A stretch of DNA of 64,000 bases, from contig NC_030683.2 of the NCBI RefSeq assembly GCF_000004195.4, positions 68,357,764 through 68,421,763 on the forward strand, written 5' to 3'. How positions within the stretch are numbered: position 1 is the stretch's first letter; the number at the start of each line of letters is the position of its first letter. The notes under the pieces were generated by a model that saw only the letters and a list, made by a program, of their open reading frames with translations, was not told the DNA's origin and did no database searches. The translations under genes were made by a program, and so were the position numbers. The DNA is from Xenopus tropicalis. Taxonomy: Eukaryota; Chordata; Amphibia; Anura; Pipidae. Positions 12,342 to 23,641 of the stretch are shown here, piece after piece.

Positions 12342-12407
12342 GGACGTAGATTCTACGTCCCATGGCACTTTGGTCCCTTGGTACCTGGGACGTAGAATCT
12401 ACGTCCC
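12342..12407. repeat. Paired ACGTAGA palindromes next to the right ITR
   Basis: Two near-identical palindromes of the form GGACGTAGAWTCTACGTCC lie at 12342-12360 and 12388-12406. Each is followed by a TGGCACTT sequence; the outer one is the terminal repeat itself and the inner one starts at 12364. The end is therefore a roughly 46-bp direct duplication of palindrome plus partial terminal repeat. The left end lacks this arrangement. Confidence 0.88.
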
Positions 12408-12408
12408 T

Positions 12409-12422
12409 TGGCACTTAAAGGG
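12409..12422 (-). repeat. Right terminal inverted repeat of piggyBac
   Basis: TGGCACTTAAAGGG, the exact complement of the left end, followed by the TTAA duplication at 12423-12426. Confidence 0.9.
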
Positions 12423-12426
12423 TTAA

Positions 12427-13101
12427 TATGCAGGCCAGTGTTTTGCCACAACAATAACCATTCAAACAACATAAGAAATGGCACCGTCAAAAATAGGGAG
12501 CTTACCCCATTTATTGTGCTGCAATGCAACCAGCCCTTTTTATTTTTGAGCAGACACTCTTCCTTCATCAGAACATTTTGTTTAATAAGTCCTAGTACTA
12601 AACACACTAACAATATTCTGCAAAAATTATCTTTTTTCTCTTAAAAAAATGATCAAAAATGGACTTCACCTTAGATTAACCTACTCTGTTTTATACATTT
12701 CTTTTCTGAAATGGTTCCCAACATTTTCTTGATCTATTCACATTTCATAATCTCCAGAGCTGTAGTCTCTAGCCACTTGCTGCATCTTCAAATCCCTTTT
12801 TATATTCCTGAGCTGTCTCTTTCTATTTTCCATAACCCACTAATGCCTTTCTTTCAGCTTTTTTATTTCTAGGATCTGTGCATTTATTTTCTCATCTTCA
12901 AACCTGTCTCATTCAATCTCTCTGTACTCCTTCAATCTCTCCCTCCTTAAATCACCAGTCCAAGCTTCTATGTTTCCAAACATGCAGTTAATCTATTGTT
13001 AAAAATATTTACAAACTATGGACCCTTCCACTGCCATTCACAGTAATTTTGTTTCACTCTATTGCTCAACTCTGTAAAATATGTTATCACTTATAACTAT
13101 G

Positions 13102-13133
<32 letters not shown>

Positions 13134-14504
13134 AAATAATAATAATGTTAGACATAATTGTCCAAATTGTGGGGATGCTTTTCCGATCTATGACCAACTA
13201 AAGCAGGCATGTAGCACAAAGGTTGCACTATAATAAGACCCCAGCCTGCTGTCTGCTGTTGTTTACTGTTTAGTAGGTATCTTCTAACAATTTTAAAATG
13301 TTGCATCTGACAAAGAGGTGTTTCTTGTGCAACAAGAGAATAGTTGATTTTATCTCCAAAAGGGGAGAGTAATATCTGTCACTATCTTTCTCCTATAGTC
13401 ATCATTTCCCCTCCTTCCCTGAGCTGTTTGTGCCTATTATTAAAATTGTTTATTTACAAAATGACAGAGTATTCCGCAGTGCGATACAATGGGAGATAAA
13501 AGGCAGCAACATCTTAGCATAAATACACAACAGTTGCAGACACATTAGAGAAAGAAACTGCTGTTCCTAGTAGCTCAGTTGATCTCTTCTTCAACACTGC
13601 CTTCCCTCAGTGTAGTCTAAAAAAATCATTTGTCACCCAGAGCTGTCTCCAGCGCAGTCGCCCCCTTTTAGGACTATCTGACCTGCTCTTTCCCCATATC
13701 GCACAATTTTCATCTTTCCTGTGGCTCTCCAATTCTTTGGCAAGTATCTCTCCTTCTCATACCCTTTATTGCTTCATACAAGCAGTTTAAAGCCAGATAA
13801 AAGGTCACAAAGCAAAGAAAATTGAACATTTTTAGAGAGTGGGATAAAAATCTTTCTTTTTGATGTAGTATCTGGTGGCCTGATTTACTAATGTACCAGT
13901 AACTATTCCTGCATCTGTAAGTGTATTGTAGCACATTTATCGTATTTAAAATATTTTTTAAAAAAAATTATACACTGATTGCTGTAACTATATTATTTAT
14001 TATACAAAAATGTAATGGCAGTGCTTAGACCAACACTTCAGTTTCACATTTTGCCTGTAATGATATGATTTGTAAACTAAAACTGACACATTTATTACTG
14101 TCACTGATTTTCATTATTAGTTGGTTAATAAGATAATGTTTATGTTACATGCAGTAAGTTCAGATTTGTTTAGTAACAGAGATAAAGGCTTATATACTAT
14201 TTTATGTTGGTTTAATACATGTACGTTTGTTTTGGCATTACAAAGTAAGTAAAACAAATGCAACTTTAGGTTTGATTGCAAATGTCAGATGAGGTCAGCT
14301 TTTCTTTTTAGAGTCTAATGCAAGTGCAGCAACAAGTAAAGATTGAATCTACATGTCCTGTTCTTATCTTCACCTATAGTCTTGGGATGGGTAGTGACTT
14401 AGAACAAGCATAGCTTCTTCATGTACATCATCTAATAAAACTGCAATTATTAGAGGCAGCATAGTAGTTTTAGCCTAAACTAAATAACTACGGCAACTGG
14501 GAAC
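12427..14504. other. Non-coding DNA right of piggyBac
   Basis: No gene. A segment at about 12460-12580 contains CTTCATCAGA on the plus strand and somewhat resembles the foldback core at 38.3 kb; it may be an old repeat. A TTA/TAA microsatellite lies at 13102-13146. Otherwise this is unique AT-rich sequence. Confidence 0.55.
13102..13146. repeat. (TTA)n(TAA)n palindromic microsatellite
   Basis: About ten TTA triplets run directly into TAA-type triplets, making a simple repeat that is self-complementary and could extrude as a cruciform. Confidence 0.9.
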
Positions 14505-14989
14505 TTAAAGGAAAACTATACCCCCAGAATGAATACTTAACAAACAGTTTATATTATGTTAAGGGACCTATCAAAGAATATCAGTAAATATTGCCCTTTT
14601 ACATCCTTTCCCTTGAGCCGCCATTTAGTGATGAGCTGTGTGCTCCCTCAGAGATCACATGACCAGAAATAACGCAGCTCTAACTATAACATGAAGAAGT
14701 GTGGGAGTAAAAGGCAGAACTCAGTCCATTTACTGGCTGATGGGGCCTAGCATGTATGTGTGGCTTGGCTTGTTTGTCTGTACTGTGAATCCTATCATCC
14801 CAGGAGGCAGTCATTAATTCTTAGAATAGCAATTTTCTATTTAGGAGTACCCAATAGCCCATACTACTAAAAAAGTATATTTTTATGAAAATGGTTTATT
14901 TAGATGAAAGAGGGTTTTACATATGAGCTTGTTTATGCAATATATTTTTATAGAGACCTATAATGTTTGGGGGTATAGTTTTCCTTTAA
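14505..14989. mobile_element. T2-family MITE, 485 bp
   Basis: It begins TTAAAGGAAAACTATACCCC and ends with the exact complement. The inverted repeats are identical for 22 bp, from the TTAA at 14505-14508 to the TTAA at 14986-14989. TTAA plus AGG ends are the signature of the Xenopus T2 MITE family. No coding sequence lies inside, so it needed a transposase in trans. Confidence 0.88.
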
Positions 14990-15096
14990 TCTGGAATACA
15001 GTTAAGAATCTGAAATAAGAAATGCAATCCCCAAGTGCCAGTGCCCAGGCCAGTGCTCTCTTTAGGAAAATAACTCTAAGGTCAGTGCGCCCTTTA

Positions 15097-15943
15097 GGGC
15101 ATACGGGGCTGATTGTCAACTTGCAGATAAGCGCAGTTGTGCCTAGAAAGCTCTGAAATGCCCAATGAGAGTGCAGAGGGATTGTGGAGCCTTAATAACT
15201 ATTCATTTCCCTCCATGCATAAAAGGGTTAAATCACCCTAGTGCTGTTCCTGTGAAAATGCAGCCCCTGCACACCCCTCCTCTTCCCGGCATCGCCCGCG
15301 CTGCACACCCCCTCCTTCTGTCAGCATGTCCGGAGCCGGATCTCCCTCCCTCCCTGTTTTAGGCACATTTACCTAATAAAATTTAAGTTCTGTCAACTAC
15401 ATGTATAAAATTTAGTAAAGCACTGTTTATTCTTATTGTTAAAAATGTGTTAATATTTTGTCACAACAAATGGCGGGAGATAGTCCTTGGCCATTTAATT
15501 AGTGGTGTTTTTTGTTGTCTTCCACATGCCCACTGTGTTCGCAGAAGCTGGCATTCGGTTATGAAACAGCTATACAGTTTGTTAAATGTTTGGTAAAGGT
15601 GAAATGCATGGCAAGGTCTATTGATGAAATACTGTATGTATCCTATAAAAAAGCTGTGGCTTGTGTCCTTGTGTTCGTTTTGCATCGGAAAAAGGTAGGA
15701 ATAAGTCTCCACAGTCTGTACCTGGAAGCACTGAAGCCACCTTAGTGCAGGCAAATCCAGTCGAAATCCATCAACAAATACCAAGTCTCACTTTTGTTGG
15801 CGGATATCGGTGGGTGGGCCTGCACCTGGGAGGGTTCAGTGCTTACTGGTGCAGGCACAACTAGAAGATTTTTTAAACGAAGGGGAGGATTTTCAGCCTG
15901 AGCTTATCTGCAGGCTGGCAATCCACCCTGTGTTCCCTTGCCC
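15097..15943. mobile_element. Harbinger-type non-autonomous element, about 850 bp
   Basis: The left end reads GGGCATACGGGGCTGATTG. The complement of the right end reads GGGCAAGGGAACACAGGGTGG and continues with GATTGCCAGCC. Both then share TGCAGATAAGC. TTA flanks each side (15094-15096 and 15944-15946), the three-base duplication typical of PIF/Harbinger elements. The interior holds no transposase. The ends are diverged, so the family call is moderate. TTAGGAAAATAA also occurs both at 15062 and at 15944, unexplained. Confidence 0.6.
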
Positions 15944-15946
15944 TTA

Positions 15947-18900
15947 GGAAAATAATGGGCTGACCTCTGCAAAGTGCCATACTGTCATTTTACTTATCTT
16001 TCCAACATGTCCCTATCACTAAACTTCACTTTTGCATGCAAAATAGCGCAAGAACTATTTGTTCCCCTAAAATAAACACAGGATTAGGGAAAAACATAAA
16101 CTAAATTGATTTCACAAGTGGGGGGGATTTGTTAAAATTATATATTTTCCTTGTTTTCTCATCAGGAAAAACATTTTCAGGTCTTTGCTAGCAATGGTGA
16201 CAATATTTTTAAGCAAGCAAGATTTTTCACCCGGAGTGAAAGAATTTTGAGTTGTCATACCCAATAAAATATTTAGATTTTTTTTAAAATCTGCACTTTT
16301 ATTAAGTGCTGATTTTAACATTCTTTTATTTGCGGATTTACTTCTTGTCTTGCAATCCAATCTTTCCCAGTTAGTATTCTTGCCAAGTCAATTCCTATCT
16401 GGAAATAATAGATTATATTAAATAGTATAATATAATGTTGGTCAGTATTTTATAGGACTGTTTAAAGACTTTCTTTGCATTAAAATATACAAGCTATACG
16501 GGCTAGCAGTGGTGTAACTACAATACAGTAGACCCCATGTCTGTCAAGCCCTACCCAGTATTGGAAAACAGAATCACCTAGAACAGATTCTGGCAGCTGA
16601 TGATCTCATTGGTCATCAGTTAGCCTGTATTTAAAGGCCATTCTTGTGCTTTCCCTCCTGTGTGTCAAGCTATAAAAATTAAAATATCAGTTAACCATCA
16701 CTCTAAGGAGTAGATTAATCAAAATAAGAGTTTAGAGTGGAATACATAAAAAAACCATGTTCTATTTATAGTGTATATATATGGTATTTTTAGAAGCATA
16801 TTTATCAATGGGTGAAAGTTAGCGTTCAGCCTTTGATAAATGCACTTCTAAAAATTACATAGGAATAAGTAAAATGTGGGTGAGTTTTTATGTATTAAGC
16901 TCTAGACTTTTTAAAATCTGCCCCTATCTAAATTAAATATGTAAAATATCTTATATCTATAATCTGTATTTGTTTCTAATACCATCCCTTCATGGCTAAT
17001 TTACATTTCTTTTCTTTGCGTAGCAGTTTTACTCAGACCTATAGTTTATTTTGATTCAAAGTAGCAAAAAGAAAGAATGGCAAATAAAAATACTCACCTG
17101 TTACTTTCACTGTTGATGTCCAACACAATTATAAAGTCTTGACTATTCCTGCCTAAACTCACACTGAATCTTTAAAGGTTCTCTAATAGTTCTACTGAAA
17201 GAGGTAAAGCACTTATCTCTTGTTCTGTATTGTCTTTGTAGAGCCCACAATTCATTCTCATCTCCCTCTGAGCTGTCTGTACTTTTCATCTAACCAGTGT
17301 GTATGAGCACAGTGGGCACTGATAGCAAAATACACCCTCTCAAAAATAAAAATGTCCCCGTAATGACAATAAGGCACAAGTAGAGATCGGACACTATTAG
17401 ATAAATTACACTGTGCATAGGTGAGGATTACACAGCATGAACGTAGCACATAATAAAACCACTTACTAGTCACCATTAATATAAAAGTACACATTGTGAG
17501 GCAGCCGAACAATCTTATCTCTAAACCTCCAGATTAATATAAAATCCAGGATTATTTATTTCTCCCCACAGGGCATGTCTGTCCTTTACTGTCCTGTGTA
17601 ACCATCCCCCATATACCTGCAGAACGAAGACATAGATGATGGGGGATAGTAAAGGAAGCCTGATAGTGGAATAAGCAGGGGCGCAGAAAGCCAGAAAATC
17701 AAAGAGTGAAAAGATAGCAAAGGATTAAGAACAGCAAATACAGATGGATGCAATGCTGATAGAGATGGCACTGGCAACCAAATAATATGGGCAGCCCAGC
17801 TGAAGACCCAGCTGAAGAGGGAGATTGAAGCACTGCAGATATGAAGCTATAATTGATATAATTTGTAGAAATGTGTACATATAAATATACATATGTACAT
17901 AAAAGAGTACATAAAATCTGTTTATATTATTGTGAGCTTCCTCTGATTTCTTGTTATTGTATTATAATGGCCCCTAAAGAAGATTTTTACAATACTGTAC
18001 TGAAGACAATGCTAATGTTTGATTTCTGTATATCTATACCTGGTATCCCACTGGTTTAATTGTATTCAGCGTATACAGTTTTGACACATAATTTTGCTGG
18101 TTCAGACAGGATAAGTGCATTGTGGGAAAAGCAATCTGTATACCACCTGCAAATTACTCAGTAGGAAAGGCAACAAATGCATGCCCTACACTCATTCTCA
18201 TGTATCAGCATTGCTCATTACAGCAATACAGATCTTTATGATTGAAAAATTGCAAACTTATCTAGCATATAAAAGGTTAAAATTTTAAAGGATGCCTGAT
18301 CTCTGTGCTTTTATTTCTATGAACCCTTTGTTAGTTGGCCTGTTTATTTGTAGCAAAGAATTCTCTTATAAATTCAGCCTTCATGCTAAAAGATTTATAC
18401 AAATAGGCCCACCTTGGAGGGCAAGCTTTCAGCTTTTTTCCACATCTCTGCAGGATACATAGGTATGCTAGCTATGGCTGTTAAATGTCCTGGGCCTGTT
18501 GCCATGGTACTGTTTTGAGGCTATGGGCAGACTGTCATTTTCATATATTACCACTAGCATTTTAAAAACACTGAAACTGTCAGGTCCCTTATAGTATGAA
18601 TTATAAAACTGCCTTTCTTTTATTTAATACTTTAAAGTCTTTAAAATCATTGCTGGTGTATGTGTTCTGGTAAATGGTAAACGTGATACATCCTTCGAAA
18701 GGGGACTTTTGTTGGATTTCATCCTTGAGTACATCTGCAAACTGCCTTAGCTTCTTTGCTTCATCTATTTATTATTATCACTTAGTTTATTGTTCATTAT
18801 TCATTTTTTTATTTGTTCCATTTTTAAGTCTTAGTTTTAAATGCCAAGCTACCTAATGCCTTTGCCCAACTGAAACTCCAGCACCAGATCTTAATATTGT

Positions 18901-20125
18901 AATATAATAGATGATCACCATCGAAGACTTGTTGATTTAATACTCTATAGGTACAGTAGAATCTGTGAATTTCCATCAAACACCATTAGGAAGAACTATT
19001 GCTTAGCAATGATTGTCATGTACACCATCAAATGTTCTACAAAATTGTGGTCATTGGTAGTACTACGTTGTAGATTTTAAATAAGCCATTTACCCCCCAT
19101 GGGCCGATTTATAACTAATGATGAAATAACAAACATAGCAGGTATTACTTAGAATTAAGTAATTTGAATTAAGTAATTTGAGTACTTTGAATACTTTAAA
19201 TCCACATTTTTTGATTTGCCACAACATATTTGGCTAAATCCAAATATGCAATCAAACCATTAACATTACAGCTTTTATAAGCAAACAGTTCTTACATACA
19301 GTTGTCAACACAGACATCTGGCTACGGACTCATACTCACAAGCATTTATTTATGCATTTGACGGACGAGCACTGCATTTTCTTGTGTTTGATGCACATTC
19401 ATAATTCAGTGAAATAGAGGGTTGCATTTGGAACTGACAATAACGCACTGTTGAAGCCAAAAAGCTTCTCAAAGTATAAATGTTCTATGTGACTGCAGGT
19501 GGTGGGATTAGAGGCTAGATGGTACATGAAGATGTAGACTTTAATGTATCATTAGTTTAACAAAAGCTCTTCAGTTTGTAAAATATATAGTCATAACTGC
19601 ATTTTATAACTAGATCTAGTGAGGATCTTGCTACAGTGGGCAGAGGTAGCACACCATATACAGTAGCTTCTCCATGGGGTAGATAAAATGCTCCCTGCTA
19701 TATGTCGTGGAAACTGGAAGAAATAATTACCGCAATCATGTTACCTTAAACTATGCCCCTTTCAGCAATCCTACTCTTTATATACATGCTTGTGTCAAAG
19801 ACAATTTTGCATAGATCTTGTATTTGAGCTAAGTGCAAAAACAGACATGCCCTATCCTGCAATCAGCTCCCATAGGCATGTAGACACTCTATATATTTTT
19901 TTTTTCTATTTAATGCCACATGGGTCCATAAATATATTTCATACAAAAGCTAATGCACACCCATATTATAATGTAAAAAAAATAAACGGACAAAAAAGTA
20001 TATTTCAAAATGAGAGGATAATATCAAAATAACCGTAATATGTTTGTAAACTTTATGTACATAACCAGAAATATGATAATGTGAAACAAAGTGTAAAATG
20101 TATAGTTTTCTCATGAAGACTGAAC
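15947..20125. other. Non-coding DNA with scattered old repeats
   Basis: No gene is supported. A lone repeat end beginning CAGTGGTGTAACTAC lies at about 16508-16540, a motif also seen at 28.56 kb, and its partner end was not found. A diverged palindromic MITE is listed separately. The rest, including purine-rich 17.6-17.85 kb and 18-20 kb, shows nothing recognisable. Confidence 0.5.
16709..16926. mobile_element. Diverged palindromic MITE
   Basis: The two halves are imperfect inverted copies. AATACATAAA near 16740 pairs with TTTATGTATT near 16890, and TAGAAGCATATTTATCA near 16793 pairs with TGATAAATGCACTTCTA near 16834. Such foldable short repeats are common in frog DNA. I cannot fix its exact ends or name its superfamily. 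Confidence 0.5.
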
Positions 20126-20130
20126 ATATT

Positions 20131-20880
20131 TGTCAAGAACACGCCACTCGCAGACGCGTATAACACGGGGACGGGGCAACAAGGGGTTACACTTTCACAC
20201 AGGTTAGACTAACATCAAGCACCCCCAAACACACCACCGCCCCAAATAACTATTCGCTGCCACCAAACCTAATGCACAAATATATCATACTGTAGGTATG
20301 GTTAGTTTCCACTAATTCCACAAACACACTAGTAGCCAAAGGGTTAATTTACAAACACACTCTCCTGCTAGCAGTCAACTGGTTAATTAGTATTTACACA
20401 GAACTTGCCCTCTACTCAATACACATACAGCCAAGCAGTTAATACATTTAGGCCAGAGCATTTATACAAGGTACGTGGGGATCTTTATAGAGCCAAAGGA
20501 CATAACTTATTACATTTTATATTTAATATTACAAGGGTAAACAGTGCATTTAAAAAGGTTTTACAAAAAGAGACATATTCATACAAACAGTAATAAAATA
20601 AAAGGAAATAAAACACAGGAGAAATAGATCCCTTTCTATAATCCATATTTTTTGTATGCTGTTCCCCCCTGCTCTTCTTCTAGGTCCACAACTGCCTTTC
20701 TTTGATCAACAGATCAAAGAAATCAATGGCCTCAGGTTTCCTGCCCACAAAATGGCTGAGCCCGCATTGTCTGATGAATTTGTCACCTTCCACAGTCCCT
20801 TGTTGTGTATTGAATTAATTAAGGTTGTCTTGTGGACACAAAGCCAAATGTTGCCAGGGAAATACTATGTTGATATGACA
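20131..20880 (-). mobile_element. Solo LTR, 750 bp, minus orientation
   Basis: On the minus strand it starts TGTCATATCAACATAG and ends GTGTTCTTGACA, the TG...CA form of a long terminal repeat with a short TGTCA/TGACA inverted end. ATATT flanks it exactly on both sides (20126-20130 and 20881-20885), a perfect 5-bp target duplication. There is no internal gag/pol and no second LTR, so it is a recombination remnant. Minus-strand CTATAAAG near 20490 could be its TATA box. Whether it is Gypsy-like or retroviral cannot be decided from the LTR alone. Confidence 0.78.
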
Positions 20881-20885
20881 ATATT

Positions 20886-21799
20886 GAACGCCAAGATCTA
20901 AACATACATTTTTTGCAGCTTCTTTGGAATATTTTCATCTGTGTCAATTGTTTCAAAAGTGCTGATGATTATTTGATTACTCTGCGCACAAAAATAACAG
21001 TGTGCTACCTCAATATATTGAGGTCACGTTCCACATACAAATTGCTGACCTTTCAATGTAGCAATGAGCAAAATGAAACTTCAGGTTTCTGAATGTTCAG
21101 TATTAAAAAAGAACTGCTCTAGGGGCACATCTGTGACTTGCAAAGCCTTGCAGCGCTATAGTACCACACTCAGCTGGAAGTGGATTGGAATTCCAGCTAA
21201 ATAGTCATAAATAGACTGAGGGTCATTGTTTATTGGTTCAGTTAAAGCTGATTGGTAGAACATGGATGTCCCACATTTACAGTATAATTAAAGGATTTGG
21301 CTAAATATCAAACTGAATCTGAGCCTTAATATCAATATTTACATTTCATCTGTGAACAAAGAATTGGTGTATTCAGTTATCCAAAGCTTTAAAGTGATGT
21401 AATTTTAATGGGCCAAATTCAAAATTTGTGTATTTAGCTTTTTTTTAAAAATGGATTTCAATGAATGATTCTGCTGGTGTAGCTCTATTAAACGATGTGT
21501 TTGGAAAAAAAACTTGATTTCCCATGACAGTATTCCTTTAACACGAGGAAGGAACTGATGATAATTGTGATGATCCAGAGAACTTTGCTATTGCTTCTAT
21601 TGGTGTTGTAAATTGTTTTAAATATGTATCCAAACAGTTAGTTCTCATTACTGTTACTTAGCTTTGCTACATACCAGTTTATTCATTTTTATAATCAACA
21701 GTTGGTGGTAGCTACATCATGGCATTTTTATCCTGGGGTTTCATGACTTCATGAATCCTTAGGACAAGTGACTCAGCATCCTTAATTTTCACTTTATTA
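20886..21799. other. Unique non-coding DNA
   Basis: Nothing recognisable. The 5' edge of the CR1 copy is not sharp and falls near the G run at 21804-21810. Confidence 0.5.
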
Positions 21800-23641
21800 T
21801 CACGGGGGGGTACGTTGGTTGATGAAAACGGGGAAAAAGCTGAAATTTTGAACTCTTATTTTTCATCTGTCTATACATCTGAGGAGCCAGATAATGAAGG
21901 CTTCCCTTGTAATATGCCCAGTTCTAGTAATTTAGCTACTGACGCATGGGTCACTCGGGAGGAAATTCAAAAGAGACTTGAACATGTAAAGGTAAACAAA
22001 GGTCCAGGGCCGGATGGGATTCATCCCAGGGTATTAAATGAGCTGAGCGCTGTGATTGCCAAACCTCTTCACTTAATTTTTCAGGATTCATTGAGGTCTG
22101 GCATGGTGCCAAGAGACTGGCGGATTGCTAATGTGGTGCCGTTATTTAAAAAGGGATCCCGTTCTCAGCCTGAAAACTATAGGCCTGTTAGTCTGACATC
22201 AGTAGTAGGAAAACTTTTGGAAGGGGTAATAAGGGATAGGGTACTTGAATACATTGCAGTTCACAATACTATTAGTTTGTGCCAGCATGGTTTTATGCGT
22301 AACAGATCTTGCCAGACTAATTTAGTTGCCTTTTATGAGGAGGTGAGTAGGAACCTTGATGCTGGAATGGCAGTTGATGTCATCTACTTGGACTTTGCTA
22401 AAGCGTTTGATACAGTACCTCACAGAAGGTTAATGATCAAATTAAGGAATATTGGCCTAGAACATAATATTTGTAATTGGATAGAGAACTGGCTGAAGGA
22501 TAGAGTACAAAGAGTGGTGGTAAATGGAACATTTTCTAATTGGACCAGTGTGGTTAGTGGAGTACCGCAGGGGTCAGTCCTTGGGCCTTTGCTGTTTAAC
22601 TTGTTTATTAATGACCTGGAGGTGGGCATAGACAGTACTGTTTCTATTTTTGCTGATGACACTAAATTGTGCAAAACTATAAGTTCCATGCAGGATGCTG
22701 CCGCTTTGCAGAGCGATTTGACAAAATTAGATAACTGGGCAGCAAACTGGAAAATGAGGTTCAATGTTGATAAGTGCAAAGTTATGCACTTTGGTAGAAA
22801 TAATATAAACGCAAACTATCTACTGAATGGTAGTGTGTTGGGGGTATCCTTAATGGAGAAGGATCTAGGGGTTTTTGTTGATAACAAGTTGTCTAATTCC
22901 AGGCAGTGTCATTCTGTGGCTACTAAAGCAAATAAAGTGCTGTCTTGTATAAAAAAGGGCATTGACTCAAGGGATGAGAACATAATTTTGCCCCTTTATA
23001 GGTCCCTGGTAAGGCCTCACCTTGAGTATGCAGTGCAGTTTTGGGCTCCAGTCCTTAAGAAGGATATTAATGAGCTGGAGAGAGTGCAGAGACGTGCAAC
23101 TAAACTGGTTAAGGGGATGGAAGATTTAAACTATGAGGTGAGACTGTCGAGGTTGGGGTTGTTTTCTCTGGAAAAGAGGCGCTTGCGAGGGGACATGATT
23201 ACTCTGTACAAGTACATTAGAGGGGATTATAGGCAGTTGGGGGATGTTCTTTTTTCCCATAAAAACAATCAACGCACCAGAGGTCACCCCTTTAGATTAG
23301 AGGAAAGGAGTTTCCATTTGAAGCAGCGTAGGTGGTTTTTCACGGTGAGGGCAGTGAGGTTATGGAATGCCCTTCCTAGTGATGTGGTAATGGCAGATTC
23401 TGTTAATGCCTTTAAGAGGGGCCTGGATGAGTTCTTGATCAATCAGAATATCCAAGGCTATTGTGATACTAATATCTACAGTTAGTACTAGTGGTTGTAT
23501 TTATAGTTTATGTATGTGAGTGTATAGATTGGTAGGTGTGGGTTAGGTGTGCTGGGTTTACTTGGATGGGTTGAACTTGATGGACACAGGTCTTTTTTCA
23601 ACCCTATGTAACTATGTAACTATAACTATGTAACTATGTAA
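21800..23641 (+). mobile_element. 5'-truncated CR1-clade non-LTR retrotransposon
   Basis: The copy starts abruptly inside ORF2, just before the reverse-transcriptase domain, and runs through the 3' untranslated region to an octamer tail (ACTATGTA-type repeats, 23603-23641). 5' truncation, absence of a poly(A) tail and a short-repeat 3' end are hallmarks of CR1-group elements. The last 50 bp contains GGTTGAACTTGATGGACAC, which is partly echoed in other 3' tails in this window. Confidence 0.9.
21815..23485 (+). CDS. CR1 ORF2 fragment: reverse transcriptase and C-terminus, 556 codons open
   Basis: Would prime and copy element RNA at a chromosomal nick. The frame is open through the truncated 5' edge, so there is no authentic start: codon 21815 is TTG and upstream sequence reads in frame. 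The apurinic-type endonuclease domain is missing. Present are KGPGPDGIHP (62-71), NYRPVSLTS (121-129), the first catalytic aspartate in VIYLDFAKAFD (D193), GVPQGSVLGPLL (249-260), the catalytic FADD (D281, D282) and the CR1-like tail VQRRATKLVKGMEDL followed by LGLFSLEKRRLRGDMI. It ends at TAG 23483-23485. No stop or frameshift across 1.67 kb indicates recent insertion, but without a 5' end it cannot move by itself. Confidence 0.9.
   Translation: MVDENGEKAEILNSYFSSVYTSEEPDNEGFPCNMPSSSNLATDAWVTREEIQKRLEHVKVNKGPGPDGIHPRVLNELSAVIAKPLHLIFQDSLRSGMVPRDWRIANVVPLFKKGSRSQPENYRPVSLTSVVGKLLEGVIRDRVLEYIAVHNTISLCQHGFMRNRSCQTNLVAFYEEVSRNLDAGMAVDVIYLDFAKAFDTVPHRRLMIKLRNIGLEHNICNWIENWLKDRVQRVVVNGTFSNWTSVVSGVPQGSVLGPLLFNLFINDLEVGIDSTVSIFADDTKLCKTISSMQDAAALQSDLTKLDNWAANWKMRFNVDKCKVMHFGRNNINANYLLNGSVLGVSLMEKDLGVFVDNKLSNSRQCHSVATKANKVLSCIKKGIDSRDENIILPLYRSLVRPHLEYAVQFWAPVLKKDINELERVQRRATKLVKGMEDLNYEVRLSRLGLFSLEKRRLRGDMITLYKYIRGDYRQLGDVLFSHKNNQRTRGHPFRLEERSFHLKQRRWFFTVRAVRLWNALPSDVVMADSVNAFKRGLDEFLINQNIQGYCDTNIYS

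Larger units (their letters stand above)
3307..12422 (-). mobile_element. Complete 9.1-kb piggyBac (Uribo/TxpB-type) transposon with internal satellite arrays
   Basis: The element starts with CCCTTTAAGTGCCA (3307-3320) and ends with the exact reverse complement TGGCACTTAAAGGG (12409-12422), between two TTAAs. Reading the minus strand 5' to 3' it holds: a right end with hairpins (12130-12422), a 160-bp tandem array (10719-11602), the transposase gene (10448-8655), about 1.1 kb of unique DNA, a 384-bp tandem array (about 4031-7480) and the left end. At 9,116 bp it is several times longer than a typical 2-3 kb piggyBac, and the excess is mostly tandem repeat. Perfect outer repeats, a perfect TTAA duplication and an unbroken gene suggest recent insertion and possible activity. 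The Xenopus Uribo/TxpB assignment is by resemblance of the protein. Whether this exact subfamily has been described cannot be told here. Confidence 0.93.
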
